Position numbers and translations under genes: made by a program. 64,000 bases of DNA, from assembly GCA_963585895.1 (NCBI GenBank), contig OY757907.1, positions 111,943,771-112,007,770 of the forward strand. The letters are read 5' to 3'. Under the pieces are notes generated by a model. That model was not told the DNA's origin. It saw nothing but the letters and a program-made list of their open reading frames with translations, and did no database searches. Numbering within the stretch: position 1 is the first letter of the stretch; each line of letters begins with the position of its first letter. Below are positions 55,340 through 64,000 of this stretch, piece after piece. The stretch comes from Sepioteuthis lessoniana. Taxonomy: Eukaryota > Mollusca > Cephalopoda > Myopsida > Loliginidae.

Positions 55340-56405
55340 TGGTTGTTGGTTGGTTGTTTGGGTTTCATGGCAAATCAACCTTTGTAGGTTATTTAACGCC
55401 AAATCCATTTTTATGCAAGTAATCTATTCTATTTCAAACAATTAAGTTTAGCATAAGTACACAGTTTGATTGTCAAAATCATTTCTATTTCAGGCTATTC
55501 AGTTTATTAAAACAGTTCTAATTCAGCTCATTCAGTTTAGTATAAGTACAGATTTTGTTTACACACAGTTAAATGTCAAACAGTTCTATATCAAACAGTT
55601 CTGTTTAGTTTAAGTACAGGTTCAATGTCAAAAACAGTTCCATTCCAAACAATTCAGCTTAGCATAAGCACGCCATTTAAATATAAGTAGAATTTATTAG
55701 TAAAAAATCTTTCTATTTCAAGCTATTGAGTTTAGTCAAACAGTTCTAATTCAAACAATTCAGTTTTGCATAAGTATGCAGTTATTTCTATTTAACCCAC
55801 TGATAGAGCCCTATCAGGTGCTACTATTCTGGGTCAGAGTGGACCCGGGAGCAATGGCAATGAAGTGGAGCTCCGCATTCCCCAAAGATCTAGCATCACT
55901 GGAACCTCACCGTCAGATTGTTTAGTGTCATATCTAGGACACTCATTGGAGGGGGTATACAGAGGGACAGTTGGTGTATTCTACAGTCCTAGCCAACTGG
56001 GCAATACACATAGTTAATGTCAAAACGATTTTATTTCAGCTAATTCAATTTAGCTTAAGTGCACAATTTAAATTTCAAAGCAGTTCTATTTTAAGCAATT
56101 CAGTTTAGCATGAATATGCAGTTTAAATGTCAAAAACAGTAAACTCTCGAAATCATGATTTAGTTCTATTTGACCCATAGATAGGACCCTTATCAGGTGT
56201 TACCATTCCGGGTCCGAGTGGACCTGGGAGCGATAGCAATGAAGAGGTGCTCCGCTTTCCCCAATGTCCCAGCATTACTGGAACGTCATTATCAGATTGT
56301 TTAGTGTCATTTTCAAGACACTTGTTTGGTTGGGGGTTACCCCCTCTGCAGAGATGGAATCGTTGTATTCGACAGCCCCAGACCACCTGGGCTACTGGAT
56401 CAAAT
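55340..56405 (-). repeat. family H (Ha) tandem dimer
   Basis: From the left: a tail (55340-55400, GGTTGGTTGTTTGGGTTTC), body (55430-55790), head (55790-56003), second body (56004-56160) and second head (56163-56405). The head-to-body join GGGCAATACACATAG, then TTAATGTC, matches the join at about 793-810. Both heads keep the GTGTATTC...CAGCC end and the CACTCC/GAGTGG pairing in full or part. Confidence 0.88.
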
Positions 56406-56984
56406 AGTTCAGCCAAGTTGCGTATATTGTGAAAAAAGTCCCTAGAATATTATCATGACTCATCAAATGATTAAATAAAGCTAAAACATGGCCCAAAAGG
56501 ATTTCTCCCGGTATATTCAGAATTAATATCACTGTCAGTACTTAATTTGAAAAAAAAAAAAAAAAAAAGTATATTAGCAGCTGTTTCGCCAGAATAGAGT
56601 TTTTCTGCTTCAGTAATTGAACAGACAAAGGTTACGCCACTCGACCAAACATAAACGGAGTGGTGGTGATAGAATTTACCAAATCAAGAGTATAAAAAAA
56701 ATTTTTTTTTTTTTAGTATCTTTTGACCTGTAATGATCGTTTAACAATGTATCACTAATATTTCGAACTGTCTGACCTATTTCCCGTCATACAATTGTCA
56801 CCAGAGTTGCCCTATAAATATGTCATGGTAACATCTGGCTGAACCTCAAAGACACCCCCCCACCAAAAAAAAATATCAACTTAATATTTTTATGCAGCAA
56901 GAGGTTGTGATTTAAACAGATTAGGATATACATTAATAAAACCTCGATTTAGCAGTGACTTTTAGATTTAATGGATGCTTTTAA
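56406..56984. other. no gene seen
   Basis: A poly-A run lies at 56551-56568 and a poly-T at 56704-56715. Otherwise nothing recognisable. Confidence 0.45.
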
Positions 56985-58062
56985 GAGGAAATTTAAGGGT
57001 GATTTAGTGATTTTATGGGCATGTCAAACCATCAATATATATTTAACGCCTAGATGTTAGGGAATCGCGTTCAATGTACATTCATCTTTACATTTTCTGT
57101 CGAGTTAATACCTTTTTAATTTTTATTTTTTCATTCTTTACATAATATGATATTAAGTATTCATATCTAATACAACTACTTACATGGTTTCATGTAATTA
57201 TTTCTATTTAATAATAGCCAATTGTTTTTATAGTAATATAGTTTTGAGTAACTAATAACGAGCCTTAATAATCAATTATATTTTCAACTAACTATTCTTA
57301 ATATCATTAACTTAGAGTTGAATGATATCAAGTATCCCTGTGTAATACAACTAATTTGCACACATTTTCCAGGTTTCAAGTATTCGTATTAAATCCTGAT
57401 AATTTTATGGTTTCAAGTAACTTTTTTTTTTATTCAATAATCATTTGTTTGTTTGGAGGTGCCCGTGGTGTAGTCGTTATCGTCGTAGGAAATGGACACG
57501 GCGACACGAGTTCAAATCCTATACGAGACTGATTGCATTTCACATAGCACTAATACCCTTGGGAAAGGTATGAATCCAATTATTCTCCCTCCAGCTATGG
57601 GTAAATAGTAGGACAGACTAGGTTCTTCGGCCTTGGTTAGGCAACTAGTCTAGGAGAAGGAAAACTCTGAATTCAAACCTGTTAAACTCCGCTTAAAAAT
57701 TGACCTTGTGTCATATCCTGCCCGGGCGGAGGGGTTGGTAAATAGTATAATCATTTGTTTGCTAAGTTATATGGTTTGAAATTATAATCATCCTTAGAAA
57801 ACAATTATAGCTTCCAACAACTATTAATGCAAATAATTTGCTGGTCTATGACATCAAGTATTCATATTGAATACAAAGAATTTTCAAACTGATCTATTTG
57901 ACCCATAGATAGTTCTACCACTCCGGGTCAGAGTGGACCTGGGAGTTATAGAAATAAAAGGATACTCCATTCTCCCTACATCTCCTCACGATCACATGCA
58001 GGTTAATGTTACTTCTCTTCGGGAATAATGTCAGCATATTCTAAGCCTTACCAGCAGAGTAG
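56985..58062 (-). repeat. family H (Hb), split by a T2 SINE
   Basis: Tail at 57010-57070 (TTATGGGCATGTCAAACC, ATTTAACGCC), then GGGAATCGCGTTCAATGTAC. Body at 57130-57436 and 57762-57880. Head at 57890-58062 (CTATTTGACCCATAGATAG, CACTCCGGGTCAGAGTGG, ACCTGGGAGTTATAG), with the first CCTATCAGG block missing. Confidence 0.78.
57452..57746 (+). repeat. T2 SINE, full length, 15-bp TSD, inside Hb
   Basis: Flanked by ATAATCATTTGTTTG at 57437-57451 and 57747-57761. It is the best reference copy: GGTGCCCGTGGTGTAGTCG head, B box GAGTTCAAATCC, central AATACCCTTGGGAAAGGTAT, CTAGTCTAGGAGAAGG, and CTCCGCT...GGGCGGAG end. Confidence 0.94.
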
Positions 58063-58149
58063 AAAGAAGTGCAAGAACACAGATGAAGTGGGGTAAGCTT
58101 CAATTCTGGATGAGGCAGTTTGGGTTTTCATTTTACTCAAATGCCATTG

Positions 58150-58425
58150 AGGACACCTTCTCCCAGGTTGCTTGCCATACTCAAGCGAAAGAACCCCCTC
58201 TACCATTCTGTTTACCTCGATTCATGCCTTTCCATATGGTATTCGCACGTAGTAAAATGCAATCAACCTCGCCTAGTATTTGAACTTGGATCGCCAATTA
58301 TGACGATAATCGTTACGCTAAGAATGCCACCTAAGGAAAACTCTCTTCTAACCCACTTTACTTTGCTTCAAAACTAACCTTGTGTTTATCTTGCTCATTT
58401 TGGAGGGGCTAAGTAAATATACATT
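58150..58425. repeat. inverted pair of T2 SINE pieces
   Basis: 58150-58340 is a worn T2 on the minus strand (CAGGTTGCTTGCCATACTC, TAGTATTTGAACTTGG, ACGATAATCGTTACGC). 58336-58425 is a T2 3' end on the plus strand (AACTAACCTTGTGTTTATC, GAGGGGCTAAGTAAATATA). Confidence 0.5.
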
Positions 58426-59263
58426 CCTAGATTTAAGTAATAGGGCAGAAGTGGCTCCCTCGACTTAGGAAATCAGGCAAAGATTAGGAAAATTCCTAAT
58501 TTAACCATTTACACCAGTCTTAACTATTAAAGAAAATGACTTGACTTTAAGCAAGATTTAAAACAAAGACTTGTTAAAGAGCAAATAAACCACTCGATAA
58601 GTGAACTGATTTTACAGGATTCCAAACTGAGACTGGTTCGAACCAAACAAGAAATTTCATATATTCCATGTAAAAATATTAGGTCTGAAATAAATCTTAT
58701 TTTTAAGAATATGGATCTATGCAATGTTTTAGATATGATTTTACATCAATACGAAAAAACGAAAACAAAAAAAGGAACCTTTGAAATACACTGCCAAAAA
58801 GGTAAATAAATATAAATTCTTTATAATAATCCAATCATGTTATGTAGTACAGTACTTTATGTTGTTCTATCATTTTTTAAAATCAAGAACATAAAAGCTT
58901 TTTTAAAAATGTCCTAGGTTATGTACAGACTTAAGGGGGACCCCTCCCCACCATTCATCCGTTAAAAAGGGATATATATATATATATATATATATAAAGT
59001 TTGGTCTATTATATCAATTTATATATCTATCGATCTGTTCAAAGATATGATCTCAGGGTACGTATAAACATCTATTTGTAAGCTGTTACGTTTGCGGTAG
59101 ACCATACGTATATCAAACAAGTACCAGGATCCTTGTTTTCATGCATATATTTACGATGATTCATAGATTACTACATTGATATACACACACACGTATTAAT
59201 ATGAATAAGAGCATATGATATACCTAAGTACTTTGCTAGAAAGCAAATAAAGTAATATGCATC

Positions 59264-59302
<39 letters not shown>

Positions 59303-60319
59303 TAAAAAAATGGTAAAAAAGCACCTGTTTGCGAATAGAGAAAACAAACCGTCCTAACATTTTCTTTTATGTTATGTTTTTCGAACTGAACTCCTGTTTA
59401 AAAAAATAAACAAAAACAAAAAAAAATAAACAGCTCTTGGCCCGAAGGAGGTAAAGACAAACAGCCACATTAAAAGTTTTGCGTACGGAACGTGAAAAAA
59501 AAAATTAGTATATAAAAAAATGTGACAACTGAAAAAAAAAAAAAAAATGTCTTTCGGAAACAAAATAATAGTGGAGAGAAAATATTTTTCAGTAAAAGGA
59601 AATGCTTTTATTTAAAAAAAATTATATAGAAGGAAATAAATATAAAATCTAAGCCAAGAAAAATATTGACTTGTGTACTTTTTTCTTTAAATCTCTACGA
59701 AATACATTCCGCTGTACACACCAATCTTGGTTTTCACGCACGTTTTTTTTGTTTGTACGTTTCTTTTTTCAAGTTACCATAATTTCTATGCACATCTAGA
59801 TTTAACTCTTTCGTCGTCATTACACTCTTCATGTTATTGCTTACGCTATTCCCTATAATTGTACTCTATAAATTATCATTAGTATTGTAATCATATGGGA
59901 ATTAATTATTTTCTTTATCTTAGCTGCGATTATTATCGTTTTTATCGTTATCCGTAATAGCACTTATTCACGACATGTAATCAGTCTTATATTACTTATT
60001 TTAAAAGCATGTCAACGCATCTTGGGCTATTTTATGCAAAGAAGTTAGCAAATTGCGTTATGTCTTTATTTATTATTTCTCTATATAAGAATTGTTTCAT
60101 CATAAAAAAAATTATGGTCTCAAATGAGAGACTGTATAAACAGGTCTCCAATCATAAAATGGTACAAAAATGAATATTCACAATTTTAAACGAGAGAGTT
60201 GGATATTCTTGTAAAACCTTAAGACACCATTTTAGATTTTAATTGTATCAAATATTTTCAGATGATCTAGAGTCATGTATTATCATAACAACCACAGACT
60301 TTAAAAAGATATTTATCCT
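58426..60319. other. no gene seen; microsatellites
   Basis: (AT)n at 58973-58997 and (AC)n at 59269-59301. Several A runs lie between 59395 and 59550. An Hb tail remnant is likely at 60000-60070 (AAAGCATGTCAACGCATC, TATTTTATGC). Nothing coding. Confidence 0.5.
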
Positions 60320-60565
60320 AGTGAGTAGAGTGTTCGCCAATGGTCCGGCAGACCTGGTTTCCCTCCTAGGTCGCGTCATACCAAAGACTTTAAAAACATT
60401 TATTGACCCCTCCTTACTTAACATTCAGTAATCTAAGGTACGTATCAAGGGTAAAGTAGAGCAATCTAGGGAAAGGAGTAGCTCCCTCCCCTACACCTCG
60501 GTGTAGTAGCTATTGAAAAGGGAGCCTTCTGGTCGCCCTCGACTACGGTCGCCAACTTTACTTTT
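60320..60565 (+). repeat. T3 SINE, full length
   Basis: A-box side CTAGTGAGTAGAGTGTTCGCC. The B box is degraded (TGGTTTCCCTCC). The body is GTATCAAGGGTAAAGTAGAGC. The small hairpin CTACACC-TC-GGTGTAG is intact at about 60491-60506. It ends GCCAACTTTACTTTTTA. Confidence 0.82.
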
Positions 60566-60824
60566 TACTAATAAAATTCCGATTAAACAAATAAGAATAT
60601 TGTGTTAAAAGAAACCAAAAAGTTAAAGTAGGTGTTTCTAAGTTTGATTTATTCTACTGTATACTGTTGGTTCTTTATAGCTAATTTTGGAGAGTAACTG
60701 ATGCGTTTAAATAAGGACAACAATAGGAAAACTTAAATGAGTTTATTTTTTCAAGAGTTTAGCCTTTATTATTATCGACCTGCAGTGTGTTTCGAAGTAG
60801 CAAGTCTATTGGGTTTTCTGATTG

Positions 60825-61855
60825 ATTATTTTAACGCCATGATTTTGTCAAGTTTAATTTTATGCTTTAAAATAATGGAATATTGTTAATTGTACATTTA
60901 TATTTTGTGTCGTTTCTGAAGAGGTTTTGCACACAAATATGAATAGATGGATGGTTGTTTGGGTTTTATGGCGTATCAACTTCTGTTGGTTATTTAATGC
61001 CAAATCCATTTTTATACAAACAATCAGTTCTATTGCAAACAATTCAGTTTAGCATGAGTACATAGTTTACTTGTCAAAAACATTTCTATTTCAAGCTATT
61101 CAGTTTATCAAACATTTCTAATTCAAAAAATTCAGTTTAGCATAAGTATGCAGTTTAGCTCTATTTAACCGATAGATAGGGCCCAGGCAGGTGCTAACTC
61201 TCCAGGCCAGAGTCGACCTGGGAGCAATAGCAATGAATGAGTGCTCTGCATTCTCCAAAGTCCCAGCATCACTGGAACCTCACGATCTGATTGTTTAGTG
61301 TTATGTCCAGAACACTCATTGGGGGAGTTTCACCCCTCTGCAGAGGTGCAGTCGGTGTATTCTACTGCCTCAGCTGGCTGAGCAATATAAATACTAAGTA
61401 TTCCTATGTAATACAAACAATTTGCAGAAAGTTGGATGATATTAAAATATTTTTATATGTTAAAATAGTCATTTGTTTGCACATATTCATATGGTTTTGA
61501 GTGACTAACAATAATTCTTAGTAAACAATTACATCTTCAAGTAACTCTTATTAACAGAAATATGTTAGTTATATGGCATCAAGTATTTCAATCGAACACG
61601 AAAGGTTAAAAAAAAAACAACTTATTTGACCCGTAGATTGAACCCGTACTGGCACTCCGAGTTATTGTGGACCTGGGAGTAATGGTAATGAGTGGGGTAC
61701 TCTACACTCTTCAGATTCCCAAAGCTGGAATTCTAACGTCTGTTTAGTGTAAACGACATTCCCCTTTTTTTAGGGGGAGAAGTCTTTTTCCTCTACAGGG
61801 GATACAGACAGCTTATTTTAAGTCCCGCCCACAGGAAGGGAAGTCAGTCCTGTCA
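60825..61855 (-). repeat. family H (Hb), split by an Ha insertion
   Basis: Tail part at 60830-60935 (TTAACGCCATG, ATTTTATGC, AATTGTACATTTATATTTTG). Body at 61394-61605 (ATTTGCAGAAAG, CATCTTCAAGTAACTC, CAAGTATTTCAATCG). Head at 61615-61855 (CTTATTTGACCCGTAGATTG, GGACCTGGGAGTAATGG, GGGGATACAGACAGC). Confidence 0.75.
60946..61383 (-). repeat. family H (Ha), complete, inserted in Hb
   Basis: Flanked by AATATGAATA (60936-60945) and AATATAAATA (61384-61393), with one mismatch. Tail ATGGTTGTTTGGGTTTTATG, hairpin, short body, and head (TTAACCGATAGATAGGGCCC, CCAGCATCACTGGAACC, CCCCTCTGCAGAGGTGCAG). Confidence 0.88.
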
Positions 61856-62669
61856 CCATCATGATAATCATAGCTTTCTTTAGTATACAGCAATTTCACT
61901 AACCTTTAGCAAATTAGAGGTTTAACACGATGTTTTAGATTGTTTTGAGAAGTTAGTTTTGCTACCGGGTAATAATTCAAAGTGGACATCCAGAGATCTT
62001 TATTTTTAAACCTTATATAATGCTAAACGTATTTTTTTATATTCTGGCTTTTAGGAGACTTATCTCGGGTTGATCATTGGTTTCTTCCCTAACTTGCGTT
62101 TTAAAGCAAATCTAATATTTGTGGATTTCAAAAGTCAAGTCTCCTCGCTGAAAGTGCTTTAACCAGTTTTACCAGTACGGTCAGATATTTCATTTTCTTC
62201 GACTTTTATATTACGAGCAACTATAGCGGCCTTGTTTAACGCAATGCCTCCAAATTGCCAAAATGTCAATACTTGTATCTGCCTGTATAATAACAGAAAC
62301 CAAAAAAGGTACTATTGAGTTGTAACTGTTCTACAGCTACTTGTAGAATAACGTTATAGTTTCTAGAGGTGTACATACGCTAGGATTTGTGGTGAAGAAT
62401 AGGAAAAAGAAAAAATACTTTTAAGACGTCTAAATATTTCTCTACTTTTTTTTATTATTCCAGATTTTTAATCGTCCCGCAACAGTTTTTTTTTAAAATT
62501 GTAGATATCGTAATTACTATCTTTAGTGTAAGCATTGTATTTCTTAAGTTTATTATGAATATTTTTATAGGACATCGTTGTTCCGAAAGAAAGCAGAAAT
62601 ATATACTCAATTTTTTGTGTCTCAATGGTAGCGAAAAAACCCACTGAAAAATAAATTGAAATCTAGCAT
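61856..62669. other. no gene seen
   Basis: AT-rich sequence without a recognisable repeat or domain. Confidence 0.45.
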
Positions 62670-63078
62670 TTGATTAATTTTAAGGCATGTCAACCCATCT
62701 GTGCTTATTTTATGCCTACAAGTTAAGCAATCACGTTCATTGTACGTTTATATTTACATGTTTGTGTAGTTATTCAAGATTTTTGTTCGCAGTGATTGAT
62801 CAAGTATTGCTATCTAATTCAAATTATTTGCTTAGTTATGTTTCAAGTACTCCTATCAAACCATAATCGTCTGCGCATAGTTATCTTCTTTCTTGTTCTC
62901 TCATCCAATACAAATAATTTTCAAACATTCATTTTATGCACAGGGAGGACCATAACACGCATTGCCAATCCGGGACAGAGTGTGACTTGGATTAATAACA
63001 ATGAAGGCATATTCCACACTCACCATGTCTCAAGAGCTGAAGGCTCTCAGATTCATTTCCGTGTCATACAAAAAACAA
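62670..63078 (-). repeat. family H (Hb)
   Basis: Tail TTTTAAGGCATGTCAACCC, ATTTTATGCC, CACGTTCATTGTACGTTT. Body GATCAAGTATTGCTATC, TTATTTGCTTAGTTATG. Head (62940-63078) in degraded form: GGGACAGAGTGTGACTTGG, CTCAAGAGCTGAAGG, TCCGTGTCATAC. The 102-codon frame over it is a by-product. Confidence 0.72.
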
Positions 63079-63239
63079 CCGAACGTCCAAAGAACATTTT
63101 TTAATAAAACCAAAACCCACGATTTCCCTTATTGATATTTACTAAGTTAATTAACCCTAGAAAGACTGTGAAAAGGGAAATTGGGCTACACTTCTAAGAA
63201 TGTAAGACTTACCTGCATGTGAAAATTTGCATGGGAAAA

Positions 63240-64000
63240 CTGGTTGGTTAGTTGTTTTTTTATGACATATCAACCATTGTAGGCGATCTAATACCAAATC
63301 CATTTTATACGTATATTAAACATAATTTGGTTGGTTTGGATTTTATTGCATATCAACCATTGTAGGTTATCTAATACCAAATCCTCCTTATATATATATA
63401 TATATTAAATACATATGATTTGGTTTGGTTGGTTTTATGGCAAATCATCTGCTGTAGGTTATTTAATGCCAAATCTTCTTTATACGTATATATTAAATAT
63501 ATGATTTGTAAATAGACTTTATTCATAAAATCTTTAAATGCTCCCGAGCTATTTTTTCATTGACAAATGGTTTCAAGCATTTCTATTGCACACAAATAAT
63601 TCAATTTACTATTAGTCAATTTTTTTGCGCACAGTGCTGTGGTTTATTTAGCACTGATTATTCCATTCATTGCTCATTTATTTACATGCTCTTAAATGGT
63701 CCCTGCTATTGCTATGTATAAATAATAATTCACTTAAACACCTGTCATTTGATTACTCCCACTTAAATGATCAAACAGTTCTTTTTCAAGCAATTCTATT
63801 TAGCCTCAGTCATTTGTTTCCACACGTCGGAAAGGCCTATTTGACCCATTGATAGGACCCTATTAGGTGCTACAATTCCAAGTCAGAGTGAACCTGGGAG
63901 TAATATCAATGAAGGGGTACTTCACATTCCCTGAAGTTCTAAGACTGGAGCCTCACTATCAGATGGTACAATGTTACATCCAGGACACCTGTTGGGAGCT
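63240..64000 (-). repeat. family H (Ha) with three tail units, cut by window end
   Basis: Three tails in tandem start at about 63241, 63329 and 63418, each with GGTTGGTT(G) then a hairpin (CATATCAACC...TCTAATACCA or TTTAATGCCA) and an AT-rich linker. The body is at 63520-63835. The head runs from 63835 (CTATTTGACCCATTGATAGG) to beyond the right edge. Confidence 0.85.

Overview
The window looks like a piece of a large, AT-rich, repeat-laden animal genome, most likely a mollusc and plausibly a cephalopod such as an octopus. That guess rests on the mariner type, on two kinds of decayed LINE, on tRNA-derived SINEs and on dense (AT)n tracts; it is a recognition-level guess, not a search result. 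I find no convincing host protein-coding gene, no rRNA and no intact tRNA gene. The longest open frame is 129 codons (35127-35516) and lies antisense to two SINEs. The window reads as intergenic or intronic sequence built from nested, mostly dead mobile elements.

Five interspersed families carry most of the structure. (1) Family H (subfamilies Ha and Hb) is a SINE-like retroposon I do not recognise. In its sense direction it has a GC-richer, palindrome-rich head of about 230 bp with no tRNA promoter, a tandem minisatellite body, and a 3' hairpin tail (stem TGGCAT/ATGCCA) ending in AACCAAACC-type sequence. There are more than 25 full or partial copies. (2) T1 is a tRNA-headed SINE that ends in the same hairpin tail. 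(3) T2 is a tRNA-headed SINE that shares a central block with T1 but has its own CTCCGCT/AGCGGAG hairpin end. (4) T3 is a third tRNA-headed SINE. (5) A mariner deletion derivative is present in three copies. Several insertions have clear target-site duplications, so an order of events can be read: Hb is older, and Ha, T1 and T2 are younger.

Two LINE clades are present as pseudogenes. An RTE-like LINE occurs at 11.5-12.2 kb as a tail-to-tail inverted pair, at 30.9-32.1 kb, at 32.7 kb, at 37.7-41.05 kb (the longest copy, split by three SINE insertions), and at 43.5-44.5 kb. A LINE with an R2-type restriction-like endonuclease occurs at 42.0-43.2 kb and 25.0-25.6 kb, with a possible scrap near 0.3 kb. 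The RTE copy at 30.9-32.1 kb is a near-identical inverted duplicate of part of the 37.7-41 kb copy, and the two share a T1 insertion at the same site.

Other items are a probable 259-bp solo LTR (8132-8390) with a duplicated TATA motif, a 239-bp MITE nested in a T1 SINE (15307-15545), a 220-bp foldback element (27379-27600), a CpG-dense island with a perfect CRE (13.6-13.9 kb), an NRF1-type site in a promoter-like stretch (48.3-48.6 kb), a 1.1-kb polypyrimidine tract (17.2-18.3 kb) and several long AT/GT/CA microsatellites.
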